64,000 nucleotides of DNA from Bacteriovorax sp. BSW11_IV (GTDB taxonomy: Bacteria > Bdellovibrionota > Bacteriovoracia > Bacteriovoracales > Bacteriovoracaceae). The position numbers and the translations under genes are program-made. Shown one piece after another: positions 48,978 to 57,802 of the stretch. The stretch spans positions 1 to 64,000 of the forward strand of contig NZ_AUNE01000025.1 of NCBI RefSeq assembly GCF_000447755.1, in the 5' to 3' direction. The first letter of the stretch is position 1. Every line of letters begins with the position of its first letter. The notes beneath the pieces were generated by a model. It saw only the letters and a program-made list of their open reading frames with translations. It was not told the DNA's origin and did not search any database.

Positions 48978-50216
48978 CTAAATAAGACGACGATAGGCCT
49001 CTTTTGCCTTTCTTATCGCATCAGCACTTGGTTTAGAGCGAACAGATAGGTAGCCCACGCATTCACCATTTTCATAACAAGGAAAGACGATGGCCTTAAC
49101 CCAATAGATTCTTCCTTCACGTCCACGATTGACAACATAACCTTGCCACAGCTTTTGAGACTTAATAACATTCCACAGATCTCCAAAGGCCGTTTTAGGC
49201 ATATCTGGATGGCGAATAATATTATGGGGCTTTCCTACAAGAGCCCCTTTTTCATATTGTGCAACTTTGTAAAAACTTTCATTGGCAAAAGTAATGATTC
49301 CTCGTTTATCTGTTGCTGAAATGAGAATATCATTTTCATCAAGAATATACTCAGGCTCATCGTGAGAAAATCTTTTGGCATTAATATAGTCACTCGTTTG
49401 TACTAGGGGAGCAAGTCGCTCAAGAGGATCCATTGAAAGAGTTTTATTTTGATTTACAAGTGCTAATAGGTAAGAGAAGGCCTTTGCAATTGTATCAAGC
49501 TCACTTACATCCATTTCCATTTTTTCAGAAGAGTTTTCAAGGCTATTGAAGCTATTTAGTGACTCTATGACTAATTTTTTTGAGTTCTTAGTAATGGTAT
49601 TGATATTGTCTGCTTGATCTTTTGTCGTGAGCATAACATTCATTGATTTATTCATTTTCTCACGACTAGATTGGATATTTGTCGAAAGATCATTAATTGA
49701 TTCACCAATAAGACGGATCTTATTTTGAATATCTTCATTTGCAGATTTTGTTGTCTTAGAAAGTTCCTTAACTTCATTCGCTACTACTGCAAAACCTTTT
49801 CCTTCTTCTCCCGCCCTAGCTGCCTCAATTGTAGCATTTAGCGCTAGAAGGTTTGTTTGATCGGCAATGGCATTAATTGTTTTAAGAAGCTTATTCACGT
49901 CTTCAAACTTATCTTCTAAGACTTGCATTTTTTGATACACTTCTTCTAATTGTGTTGAGCTCTCTTTTGTATCATTGGCCAGTTCGTGCACTTTAGAATG
50001 AATTTGTCCGGCCTCTTGATTGATATGATCAATTTCATCTTTGATTAAATTGAAATCAGAAATACTTTTTCCTATCGTTCCGATTTGTTCAATAATTGAA
50101 CTATGGGTACGATGAGAGATTGTCATTAGTTCTTGACCAGAGTTTCCAATCAATTCATATCGAAGTTGTTCTTCATCAAAATTTAGAATTTCAATTTTAC
50201 TGTCACCGTCTGCCAT
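48978..50216 (-). CDS. Soluble chemoreceptor-like protein with C-terminal PAS domain
   Basis: 412 residues without membrane segments. A methyl-accepting signalling domain lies at about 60-250, with the tip [23 protein letters not shown] then [17 protein letters not shown] domain of the Aer type follows at about 291-400 ([45 protein letters not shown]). In Aer the PAS precedes the signalling domain, so the order is reversed. It may sense redox or flavin state in the cytoplasm. SD AGGAATCTT. Single gene. Confidence 0.88.
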   Translation of the reverse strand: MADGDSKIEILNFDEEQLRYELIGNSGQELMTISHRTHSSIIEQIGTIGKSISDFNLIKDEIDHINQEAGQIHSKVHELANDTKESSTQLEEVYQKMQVLEDKFEDVNKLLKTINAIADQTNLLALNATIEAARAGEEGKGFAVVANEVKELSKTTKSANEDIQNKIRLIGESINDLSTNIQSSREKMNKSMNVMLTTKDQADNINTITKNSKKLVIESLNSFNSLENSSEKMEMDVSELDTIAKAFSYLLALVNQNKTLSMDPLERLAPLVQTSDYINAKRFSHDEPEYILDENDILISATDKRGIITFANESFYKVAQYEKGALVGKPHNIIRHPDMPKTAFGDLWNVIKSQKLWQGYVVNRGREGRIYWVKAIVFPCYENGECVGYLSVRSKPSADAIRKAKEAYRRLI

Positions 50217-50346
50217 AAGATTCCTGATTTTAATTATTATTAAATTATCATTAAGTAACGGATAGAAATAAAGAGTTTTTTAGGGAAAAGAATCTAAATT
50301 TGAGATTTAATTTAGAAAAAGAACTTGATCGTTTTACTTAAAAAAT

Positions 50347-50370
50347 AAAACCTGTCATAAGACAGGTTTT
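50347..50370. terminator. Bidirectional terminator after the YjdM gene
   Basis: AAAACCTGTC-ATAA-GACAGGTTTT, a perfect 10-bp stem with A- and T-tails, ending the minus-strand YjdM transcript. Confidence 0.85.
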
Positions 50371-50378
50371 ATTATGTT

Positions 50379-50723
50379 TTATGCTTTCTTTACGACTGAA
50401 CATTTCAAATAAACTGAACCAATTCCATCAATCTTACATGAAATATCATGGCCATCAACAGGGTCATCGAGAAGTCTAATTTTCTTCACTTTTGTACCTG
50501 TTTTGATAGTCGTTCCACCGGCCTTTAAATCTTTAACAACAGTAACGGCATCACCATCTTGAAGTTGATTGCCATTGGCATCTAAAAATTTTGGTGCATC
50601 TGCTACTTCTGTTTGTGCTTCTAATGTCCATTCATTAAAGCATTCAGGGCAAATCCACATTTGACCATCTGTATAGCCATAAGGTGAATTACATTTTGGG
50701 CAAGTTTGAGTATCGTCGCTCAT
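50379..50723 (-). CDS. YjdM/PhnA-family zinc-ribbon protein
   Basis: 114 residues: an N-terminal zinc ribbon (CPKCNSPYGYTDGQMWICPEC, Cys at 8, 11, 26, 29) and the C-terminal YjdM domain with QDGDAVTVVKDLKAGG. Despite the old name it is not a phosphonate enzyme; function is unknown. AAAGGATAAAAC precedes the ATG. Single gene between terminators. Confidence 0.9.
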   Translation of the reverse strand: MSDDTQTCPKCNSPYGYTDGQMWICPECFNEWTLEAQTEVADAPKFLDANGNQLQDGDAVTVVKDLKAGGTTIKTGTKVKKIRLLDDPVDGHDISCKIDGIGSVYLKCSVVKKA

Positions 50724-50772
50724 TTGTTTTATCCTTTATCAAGTGTGATTGATTACTAATATGCCATCAACT

Positions 50773-50795
50773 AAAAAGGGCCTTGCTAGGCCCTT
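50773..50795 (-). terminator. Intrinsic terminator after the YebC gene
   Basis: Read on the minus strand: AAGGGCCT-AGCA-AGGCCCTT followed by TTT, an 8-bp stem directly downstream of the YebC stop. Confidence 0.85.
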
Positions 50796-50799
50796 CTAT

Positions 50800-51507
50800 T
50801 TAATCTAGATTATCGTAAACAGTTACAACGTCATCGTCTGCTTCAAGCATATCGATTAGCTTTTCAACTTGTTCAAGAGTTTCTTCATCAACTTCTTTAT
50901 AAGTTAATGGGATTCTTACAAGTCCAGCTTCTTCAGGTGTAATGTTCATCGATTGAAGTTTGTCTTGGATTGAACCGAAAGCTTCCATTGGTCCTTTTAC
51001 TTCATACATGTCATCTTCAAGCTCAACATCTTCAGCTCCTGCATCGATTAGTTCTAGTGTGAACTCATCTTCATCAATACCTTCAGCAGGGATTGTAAAT
51101 ACGGCCTTTCTTTCGAAGATAAACTCAAGTGAGCCATTCACTCCAAGTGATCCACCACATTTTCTAAAATAACTTCTTACGTTACTTACAGTTCTAGTTA
51201 CGTTATTTGTTGATGTTTCTACGAAAATGGCCACACCATTTGGTCCGTAGCCTTCATAAGTTACATCTTCATAGCCAACGCCATCAGAACCCTGGCCTTT
51301 TTTAATGGCCCTATCAATATTGTCTTTTGGAACGTTGAACTTCTTACATCTTTCAATAGCGACTTTTAGAAGGAAGTTTGTATCGGGGTCAGGTCCACCG
51401 TTCTTAGATGCTTTGAAAACATCTTTAAGTGCTCTAGTGTAAACTTGTGCCTTTGCCTTGTCTGAGGCGCCTTTTTTTGCTGCAATTTTTGCTGATTTTC
51501 TTCCCAT
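50800..51507 (-). CDS. yebC: YebC/PmpR/TACO1-family protein
   Basis: 235 residues, usual length. Landmarks are KIAAKKGASDKAKAQVYTRALK near the N-terminus, NVPKDNIDRAIKKG, YEGYGPNGVAIFVE and NNVTRTVSNVRSYFRKCGG. The family acts on translation through polyproline stretches and/or as DNA-binding regulators; both have been reported. It is cytosolic. Ends at the terminator at 50773. Not beside ruvC here, unlike in many genomes. Confidence 0.95.
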   Translation of the reverse strand: MGRKSAKIAAKKGASDKAKAQVYTRALKDVFKASKNGGPDPDTNFLLKVAIERCKKFNVPKDNIDRAIKKGQGSDGVGYEDVTYEGYGPNGVAIFVETSTNNVTRTVSNVRSYFRKCGGSLGVNGSLEFIFERKAVFTIPAEGIDEDEFTLELIDAGAEDVELEDDMYEVKGPMEAFGSIQDKLQSMNITPEEAGLVRIPLTYKEVDEETLEQVEKLIDMLEADDDVVTVYDNLD

Positions 51508-51664
51508 AATTTGATCTTTTTTTGAAAGGTTAATTTTGGGTTATTTTCGCTATTTTCACTTTATCTGTAAATTATTTGTTAAAGGAGTTGGGTCAGTTTT
51601 TTTTATTTTGCCGTGCGTGAGTTGATTGTTATAATTGGAATAAATTCTGGATAAGAGGTTGTAA

Positions 51665-52321
51665 ATGAATACAATTATTAGCTTTGGGCTGTGCCCCTAT
51701 GTTCAACGTTCATTAATTACGATGAATTATAAAAATGTCCCATACGAAGTAAAATATATTGATCTATTCAATAAGCCAGATTGGTTTTTGAAACTTTCCC
51801 CGCTTGGTAAGGTTCCCATTTTACTTGTTGGGGATGAAGTTCTCTATGAATCAGCAGTTATTAATGAATATATCGACGAGACAACTCCTGGCAGTCTTTT
51901 GCCAATGGATCCTTTATTAAAGGCCAAGGATAGGGCAACAATTGAGCTTGCGAGTGTGGTTCTTACCAATTACTTCAATGCTGCAATTGCCACTGATAAG
52001 GAAAGCTACGAGAAGCATAGAGCAGATCTTGAAAAAAATCTTACGACATTGTTATCAGGCTTTCATGGACCCTTTTTTAAAGGCACCGAACTTTCATTAG
52101 TAGATACTTCTTTTATCCCTGGGCTTCAACGTATTCTTCTTACTAAGAATATGTATCAAGACCTACAAATAAGTTCACAGATAAGAGCTAAATTTGATCA
52201 GTGGGCCAAGGAATCAATGTCTAAAGACTTTGTTAAAAAGTCAGTGCCCGCTACTTTTGAGAGTGATTTTGATACATATTTAGTTAATAGAAACAGCTAC
52301 ATACACCTGTTTAAGAAATAA
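51665..52321 (+). CDS. Glutathione S-transferase-family protein
   Basis: 218 residues: an N-terminal thioredoxin-like domain with CPYVQR (C10 replacing the usual Ser/Tyr), KVPILLVGD (cis-Pro) and YESAVINEYI (glutathione-binding Glu-Ser), then a helical C-terminal domain. The CPY motif suggests an omega- or SspA-like thiol-transferase rather than a classical GST. GAGG precedes the ATG. Single gene. Confidence 0.88.
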   Translation: MNTIISFGLCPYVQRSLITMNYKNVPYEVKYIDLFNKPDWFLKLSPLGKVPILLVGDEVLYESAVINEYIDETTPGSLLPMDPLLKAKDRATIELASVVLTNYFNAAIATDKESYEKHRADLEKNLTTLLSGFHGPFFKGTELSLVDTSFIPGLQRILLTKNMYQDLQISSQIRAKFDQWAKESMSKDFVKKSVPATFESDFDTYLVNRNSYIHLFKK

Positions 52322-52405
52322 ACAGCGATAGTAAATATTTCAATCCCAAAGAAAATTCATTCATAGCACTCTATAATTTGGTCAAATTCAAATTATAGGT
52401 GTGTT

Positions 52406-53059
52406 ATGAAAGCCGTTATAAAAAAAATCAGATTTATTTTAATCTTGGGTTCATTGATTCAAGGGAGTGTCGTTGATGCTCATACAATCATTAGGGCCGA
52501 AGATACGCCACGTAAGTATATTAAGGCGGAAGAAATTGAAAAAAATCAATTTCGCTTTAGTGAATGTAGTGGCGATATTGAAAGTCTTCAATGCGAAGAA
52601 CTCGAAGGTATAACTCGTACTTACAGTAGAAAAGAAATTAAAAAATTAGCTGATATGAATGAAAGATATGCCTACTATGCCGCTGGAGCAGATGTCGTCA
52701 TTGGTGTGGCCTCCCTTTATTTTGGACTAATTATCGGAGCAAAGGCCACTGCTGCATATTATGCAGGAGCGGGAATAAGCCTTGATGGTGGAGTTGCAGC
52801 AGTTGGTGGAACATTGTACGGAGTACCCAGTGGTGCGGCCGTAGGTACTGGGATTACAGTTGCTCTAGATGCTCTAGACCCTTTTGTTCATAGAGATATG
52901 TCGATTGCTTATGAGGAAATTATTGGTGTTGCTTCTGATTCGAACTTAGAAGATGTTGAAGCCGTTGAAGTCGAAGGCAATATAATGCTAGAAATTGAAG
53001 ATATTGAATTCGAGCAATTGAAAAATAAAATCATTGATCAATTACAAGAGCTCGATTAG
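52406..53059 (+). CDS. Secreted or membrane protein with Gly/Ala-rich helices
   Basis: 217 residues with an N-terminal signal or anchor (about 8-27, ending VDAH), a polar region with two Cys (SECSGD, LQCEE), then a small-residue hydrophobic region (about 90-155: AGADVVIGVASLYFGLIIGAKA, GAAVGTGITVALDAL) of glycine-zipper type, and an acidic tail. It may insert in a membrane or form an oligomer. Its stop shares four bases (TTAG) with the convergent TlpA gene. No family recognised. Confidence 0.55.
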   Translation: MKAVIKKIRFILILGSLIQGSVVDAHTIIRAEDTPRKYIKAEEIEKNQFRFSECSGDIESLQCEELEGITRTYSRKEIKKLADMNERYAYYAAGADVVIGVASLYFGLIIGAKATAAYYAGAGISLDGGVAAVGGTLYGVPSGAAVGTGITVALDALDPFVHRDMSIAYEEIIGVASDSNLEDVEAVEVEGNIMLEIEDIEFEQLKNKIIDQLQELD

Positions 53060-53577
53060 TTTTTAATAAATTTTTCCGCTTTCCAAATTCCAAATAAACT
53101 CATACCTGAAGAGGCCGATTGAATTCGGCCTTTTTCAATGAATAAAGTCGTAGGAGTGGATTGTATATTAAGCTTTTGTGACAACCCTGGCACATCTAAA
53201 AATGTAAACGGATAGGGCGAAGATGCTAAAAACTTCTTTATAATAATCTCACTCTCATAGGGATTGATGGCCACAATTTGTTCTTTCTTTATTTTTCCTT
53301 CTTGCACTGATTTATCAAGTCTATTCATTTCCACCTTACAAGGTCCACACCAAGTTGCCCAAAATATAGCGATGACTTTTTCATCAAAAGGTGGGAATGA
53401 TTTTATCTGTCCATTTGAAATGTCTTTTGCTTGGTAGCTCTCGAGAGTTGTGTCAGTCGTTTTGAAATTGTTGATTATGACAGGTGCCTGTTTGTAGAAA
53501 AAGAAAAGTAAAATAACGAATGTAACGATATTACCTTTATCTAATATTATTTTTTTTAATGTAGATTTCAAATTCAT
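53056..53577 (-). CDS. TlpA/ResA-like membrane-anchored thioredoxin
   Basis: 173 residues: an N-terminal anchor (about 17-34), then a thioredoxin fold with FWATWCGPCKVEM, active-site C77 and C80, and a cis-Pro region QSTPTTLFIEKG. Such proteins reduce periplasmic disulfides, for example apocytochrome c before haem attachment; the di-haem peroxidase 6 kb away would be a candidate client. GAGACT precedes the ATG. Single gene. Confidence 0.9.
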   Translation of the reverse strand: MNLKSTLKKIILDKGNIVTFVILLFFFYKQAPVIINNFKTTDTTLESYQAKDISNGQIKSFPPFDEKVIAIFWATWCGPCKVEMNRLDKSVQEGKIKKEQIVAINPYESEIIIKKFLASSPYPFTFLDVPGLSQKLNIQSTPTTLFIEKGRIQSASSGMSLFGIWKAEKFIKN

Positions 53578-53728
53578 AGTCTCTTTTTATTTTTTATGCT
53601 CAAATCTATTTAGAATTTATCACGGAGTAGCATTGGGATAAAGTGCGTTGTGACAAAGTTTTAAACATATTGCGTAGTTTTTATAATAATCTATAAATAT
53701 GGCGGAAATTAGTTAAAATGCAGCCCAA

Positions 53729-54493
53729 ATGAAGCTTTATTTTATTCTCATCTTAAATACTTTTTCTTTTTTCTTCGCAAGCAACACTCTGGCCGCAAAT
53801 TGCTATCAGGATATGAATGTGTTCATTTCTAATGTCTATGGAGAGCAAATTGATCTCGATATGATGGATTTGAATATGCAATTTTATAAGGATTTTGTTT
53901 CTTCTAAAACTGATGAGCAAATAATTGATCTCAATTACGCAATGATTGATGAGATGGATAAAATTCCATATTCATCTTTAAAAGAAACAACAAAAGAAGA
54001 TATTCAAGCCATTTTAGATAGTGTTCGTTCTAAAGAATTTATTCAAAAAAGTTGTGGCCGAGTAAACGAATATGATCCCAATAATCAAGTTGGATTTTGT
54101 TTCGGTCGTGCAATGGCCACTCATCTTGAGGCACTGAAAAATAGAATTGATAAGCAATCTATTTTAAAACTGTGGTTAGTTGGAGAGTTTGAAAATGCTC
54201 ATTGGAATCACCATGTGGCGGTAATCCTTAGGGCCAATGATAGGAAGTGGTATGTTCTAGACCCACTTTTTAGTCGTATATTTACAACCAGTGAGTATGT
54301 ATCGCACTTTAATAGACAGTATGGTTATCGTTTAGCGATGGTTCCGACAAATCCTAAAAGATTTCTTTCGGCAAAATCAAAACTTGAAAAAAGTTATGCT
54401 CGCTACAATAAAAAAAATCTAAGTTATGACTTTTCTAGCATGGAAATATTTTGGAAAGAGTTCTTTGCAGACCTATTAAAAGAAATGCGCTAG
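53729..54493 (+). CDS. Secreted papain-fold protein, possible protein-glutamine deamidase
   Basis: 254 residues with a Sec signal peptide (1-23, ending TLAA). A Cys-His-Asp triad is visible in order: GFCFGRAMATHLEAL with C124, WNHHVAVIL with H161/H162, and WYVLDPLFSR with D178. Cys...RA, HVA and LDP are the landmarks of secreted protein-glutamine glutaminases and related transglutaminase-fold enzymes. The assignment is by motif; substrate and secretion beyond the inner membrane are inferred. The SD is poor. It lies 36 bases upstream of map. Confidence 0.6.
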   Translation: MKLYFILILNTFSFFFASNTLAANCYQDMNVFISNVYGEQIDLDMMDLNMQFYKDFVSSKTDEQIIDLNYAMIDEMDKIPYSSLKETTKEDIQAILDSVRSKEFIQKSCGRVNEYDPNNQVGFCFGRAMATHLEALKNRIDKQSILKLWLVGEFENAHWNHHVAVILRANDRKWYVLDPLFSRIFTTSEYVSHFNRQYGYRLAMVPTNPKRFLSAKSKLEKSYARYNKKNLSYDFSSMEIFWKEFFADLLKEMR

Positions 54494-54529
54494 AATGTCC
54501 CCTGGGAAATTGATCTAAAAGGAAATCTT

Positions 54530-55297
54530 ATGATATCACTAAAGACTGAAGAAGATCTTGTTCTCTACCGTGAGACAGGAAGAATCGCAGGAGAAATATT
54601 AACTCGTCTTATTCCAGAAGTTAAGGCAGGTGTTTCGACATACCATATTGCTAAATTAGCTGAGAAATGGATTCGAGAAGATTACGATGCCATTCCTTCA
54701 TCAATAGGCCAATATGATTTTCAATTTGCTCTCAATTCATCAGTTAATAATGTCGTTTGCCATGGCGTTCCTTCTGAAAGTGAAATCTTAAAAGATGGTG
54801 ATATAGTCAACCTCGATGTCACAGTAAAAAAACATGGCTTCATCGCTGATACTTCTCGCATGTATATTGTTGGAGAGGCCAGTGAAGATGCTAAGAAGCT
54901 CTGTGAAGCTACGAGAGAAGCGCTTTTCAAAGGGATCGAACAAGTTAAACCAGGTAATACCCTTGGAGATATTGGTTTCTATGTTCATAAGCATGCAACT
55001 AGAAATGGTTACAGTGTCGTAAAAGAGTACTGTGGGCATGGAATTGGACGCAGTATGCATGAAGAACCGCAAGTTCTTCACTATGGTAAAAAAGGCAAAG
55101 GACTTAAACTTCAAAAAGGAATGGTCTTCACTATAGAACCAATGCTTAACGAAGGAAGTGGTGGCATTAAACATCTAGAAGATGATTGGACAGTAGTTAC
55201 TCAAGATGGAAAACTATCAGCACAATGGGAGCATACCATTGCTGTCACCGATAATGGTTTTGAAATTCTAACTCTACGAGATGAGGAGAGAGGCTAG
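54530..55297 (+). CDS. map: Methionine aminopeptidase type I
   Basis: 255 residues. It removes the initiator Met from nascent proteins. All metal ligands are present: D96 (NLDVTV), D107 (ADTSR), H170 (CGHGIG), E203 (IEP) and E234 (WEHT), plus H78 in VCHGVPS. SD AAAAGGAAATC. The next gene (Crp-like) starts six bases after the stop. This copy heads a detoxification-like run rather than the usual ribosomal-protein/secY operon, so a second map elsewhere is possible. Confidence 0.95.
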   Translation: MISLKTEEDLVLYRETGRIAGEILTRLIPEVKAGVSTYHIAKLAEKWIREDYDAIPSSIGQYDFQFALNSSVNNVVCHGVPSESEILKDGDIVNLDVTVKKHGFIADTSRMYIVGEASEDAKKLCEATREALFKGIEQVKPGNTLGDIGFYVHKHATRNGYSVVKEYCGHGIGRSMHEEPQVLHYGKKGKGLKLQKGMVFTIEPMLNEGSGGIKHLEDDWTVVTQDGKLSAQWEHTIAVTDNGFEILTLRDEERG

Positions 55298-55303
55298 TCA
55301 TCT

Positions 55304-55897
55304 ATGGAACTTGAAGCTTTTTCACATCTTAGAAAAGTAATGGATACCTATTATGTCTTGTCTGAACAAGCTTGGCAGGGAATCTTATCTATTTCAAAGG
55401 TGAGAAAGGTTAAAAAAGGTGAAAGGCTTGTTGAGTTTGGCGATATCCCTACATCTATTTTCTTTTCACATATTGGGCTTTATAGGGCCTATATAATTTC
55501 TGAAGACGATGCAAAAGAAGTTAATAAGAACTTTTTTGCAGAAGGGCGCTTTCCTGCGAGTATTGCAGCGGCCCTAACTCAAAGCGAATCCTCCCTGTGT
55601 ATTGAGGCCCTAGAAAATGGGGTTGTGATCGAACTTGATCACAAAAAGTATCGCGCTCTCTTAGACGTTCATCACGATCTTAAATGGTACCAAATCGTTT
55701 ATCTTGAACGTCACTGGTTATTAGAAAAAGATCCTTTAGTGACCTCTCTTTTAAGCCAAGAAGCAAAGGAGAGGTATCAGGTATTCAAAGAAGAAAACCC
55801 AGGTCTGGTGGATCGCATCCCGCTCTATCACTTGGCCTCAAATTTGGGAATTACACCAACACAACTCAGTAGAATCAGAAAAAATCTAAAAAATTAG
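55304..55897 (+). CDS. Crp/Fnr-like cyclic-nucleotide-binding-domain regulator
   Basis: 197 residues: a cupin/cNMP-binding beta roll (about 20-125) with KKGERLVEFGDIPTSIFFSHIGLYRAY and ALENGVVIELD, a long helix, then a C-terminal HTH (YHLASNLGITPTQLSRIRKN). The phosphate-binding Arg of true cAMP receptors is not evident, so the effector may differ. It starts six bases after map and precedes YdcZ, NAT and nitroreductase genes. Confidence 0.85.
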   Translation: MELEAFSHLRKVMDTYYVLSEQAWQGILSISKVRKVKKGERLVEFGDIPTSIFFSHIGLYRAYIISEDDAKEVNKNFFAEGRFPASIAAALTQSESSLCIEALENGVVIELDHKKYRALLDVHHDLKWYQIVYLERHWLLEKDPLVTSLLSQEAKERYQVFKEENPGLVDRIPLYHLASNLGITPTQLSRIRKNLKN

Positions 55898-55952
55898 TCT
55901 TTTTTCAACATATGTAAAGGAAAGTGGGCCCCAAGTTCACTATCCTTGGGTT

Positions 55953-56405
55953 ATGAAAATACTAATATTTAATCTATTAAGCATCGTTTCAGGCATGGCC
56001 ATTGTTATTCAAAGTAGCTTGAGTGGCCAGCTTTCTAAAAACCTTCAAAATCCGCTTTTAAGCTCATTTTGCCTTTATCTGGTAAGTGCCATTTTAATTG
56101 GGGTTTTAATTGCCTTTGGTCTTGTACCATTGCCATCAATTGAAAGAGTAAGAGCTACTCCAACTCATCTATGGTTCCTTGGAAGTCTTTTTAGCGTTGT
56201 AGGACTTGGGCTTTGTTATTGGTTAATGCCGCAAATTGGAGTGGCGCGAGTTCTCGTGGGAGTTGTCACTGGGCAAATGGTCGTAGCGACTATCATTTCT
56301 CATTTTGGCATTTTCGGTATGCCTGTAATTGAAATCAATAAAGAGAAATTCATTGGACTAGTTTTATTAATTGTAAGTGTTTTACTTATCAATAAGGAGG
56401 GATAA
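55953..56405 (+). CDS. YdcZ/DUF606-family membrane protein (DMT superfamily)
   Basis: 150 residues with five membrane helices (about 5-22, 35-57, 72-90, 98-118, 128-147) and the DUF606 pattern: GMAIVIQSSLSGQLSK, then FLGSLFSVVGLGLCYWLMPQIGVARVLVGVVTGQM. Members act as small transporters, usually of unknown substrate. It ends directly at the NAT start (AAGGAGGGATAA between SD and ATG), so they are translated in sequence. Confidence 0.85.
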   Translation: MKILIFNLLSIVSGMAIVIQSSLSGQLSKNLQNPLLSSFCLYLVSAILIGVLIAFGLVPLPSIERVRATPTHLWFLGSLFSVVGLGLCYWLMPQIGVARVLVGVVTGQMVVATIISHFGIFGMPVIEINKEKFIGLVLLIVSVLLINKEG

Positions 56406-57170
56406 ATGAAGCAGGTAAATGAGAACATTCTAAAACATTTGAAAAATTACCCATTTAACAACGTCGATATACTTTTGGGGCAAGGTGAAATCCTTTCGCT
56501 GGCCGATCATGCTTTAGAAGATAAAATCTCTCATAGAAAACGCGGTGGCTACTGTTTTGAACATAACAAATTTTTTAAAGAGGATCTAAGAAAAGCGGGT
56601 TATGAATCACAGTACGCTTTGGGCAGAGTGATCTATGGAAATAATGATGCCGATAATCCGAAAACGCATCTTGTAAATATTGTCACCATTAATGATCAGA
56701 AATATTTAGCAGATGTTGGTTTTGGTCCCTATAACCCGTCTGTTCTGGTTCCTTTGAATGGAGTAGAAGTAGGGGCCCATAATAATACAACTTATCGAGT
56801 TGTCTTATGTGAAAGAGGGTATTATCGACTCGAATTAAAAAAAGAAGAGGGCTTCTTTTCTCTCTATCAATTTGAATTAAATAACTATACTGAAGCGGAC
56901 CTTAGGCTTTCAAATTTCTACGCGAATACTCACCCTGATTCAAAATTTGTTAATAGTTTTGTTATTTCTATTTTTGCAAATGATGGTGTGAAATTTATGA
57001 GCAATGACATGTTTTCACATATTAATAATGGTGTGAGAGTTGATGAAAAAATTGAAAGTGCTGAAAGACTTTATCTATTATTAGTAGAAGTATTCAAGAT
57101 AAGCATCTCAGCATTTGAAGCTAAAGTACTATTCGAAATCATTCAAAAATTTGTTAGAGGGGATAAATAA
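56406..57170 (+). CDS. Arylamine N-acetyltransferase
   Basis: 254 residues with the NAT triad in context: RGGYCFE (C50), THLVNIV (H88) and DVGFG (D103). The enzyme transfers acetyl from acetyl-CoA to arylamines or hydrazines. A strong SD (GGAGG) is present, and the stop overlaps the nitroreductase start. Pairing with a nitroreductase suggests stepwise handling of nitroaromatics (reduction, then N-acetylation). Confidence 0.93.
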   Translation: MKQVNENILKHLKNYPFNNVDILLGQGEILSLADHALEDKISHRKRGGYCFEHNKFFKEDLRKAGYESQYALGRVIYGNNDADNPKTHLVNIVTINDQKYLADVGFGPYNPSVLVPLNGVEVGAHNNTTYRVVLCERGYYRLELKKEEGFFSLYQFELNNYTEADLRLSNFYANTHPDSKFVNSFVISIFANDGVKFMSNDMFSHINNGVRVDEKIESAERLYLLLVEVFKISISAFEAKVLFEIIQKFVRGDK

Positions 57171-57802
57171 TGATGAATCTATTAGAGAGTTTAGATTGGA
57201 GATATGCTGTAAAACAATTTGATGAAACTAAGAGAATCTCAAACGATGATCTTCATAAATTGAAAGAAGCTTTGAGACTTTCTCCTTCTTCTTATGGCCT
57301 GCAACCTTGGCACTTCTTAGTGATCGAAAACGAGGAGGTAAAACAAAAGCTTAGGGCCGTGAGCTGGAATCAAGGACAAATAACACAATGTTCTCATCTT
57401 GTAGTTTTTTGTTATAAAACAAATTTTAACACTGATTCAGTTGATGATTTTATAGAATCAGTTGCCTCTATTCGAAATATTTCGAAAGAATCAATGAATG
57501 ATTATGCCAATATGATGAAGGGATTTGTTAATGGCCTTTCTCGTGAGGAATTAAACGAATGGGCGAGAAGACAAGCATACTTGGCGCTAGGGCATTTCCT
57601 TGTGAGTTGTGCCATGATGGGAATAGATGCCTGTCCTATGGAAGGATTTCTTAAAGATAGCTATGATGACATTTTATCTTTAAAAGAAAAAGGACTAGGT
57701 ACTGTTGTCATTTGTCCAATTGGTTATCGCAGTAAGGATGATCGCTTTAGTACAATGGAAAAGGTGAGATTTCCCCTAGAAAAAATTTTTACTGAAATTT
57801 AA
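57170..57802 (+). CDS. NAD(P)H nitroreductase (NfsB-like)
   Basis: 210 residues of the FMN nitroreductase fold: DWRYAVKQFDETKRIS at the N-terminus, LRLSPSSYGLQPWHFLVIE, the helix with ARRQAYLALGHFLVSCAMMGIDACPMEGF, and GYRSKDDR. It reduces nitro or quinone groups with FMN in the cytosol. It is the last gene of the run; its stop shares four bases (TTAA) with the convergent LysR gene. Confidence 0.92.
   Translation: MMNLLESLDWRYAVKQFDETKRISNDDLHKLKEALRLSPSSYGLQPWHFLVIENEEVKQKLRAVSWNQGQITQCSHLVVFCYKTNFNTDSVDDFIESVASIRNISKESMNDYANMMKGFVNGLSREELNEWARRQAYLALGHFLVSCAMMGIDACPMEGFLKDSYDDILSLKEKGLGTVVICPIGYRSKDDRFSTMEKVRFPLEKIFTEI

Noticed and set aside
54788-55174. 128-codon minus-strand frame inside map
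   Set aside because: It is fully antisense to map, whose five metal ligands are all in frame; the reverse product looks like a random composition.
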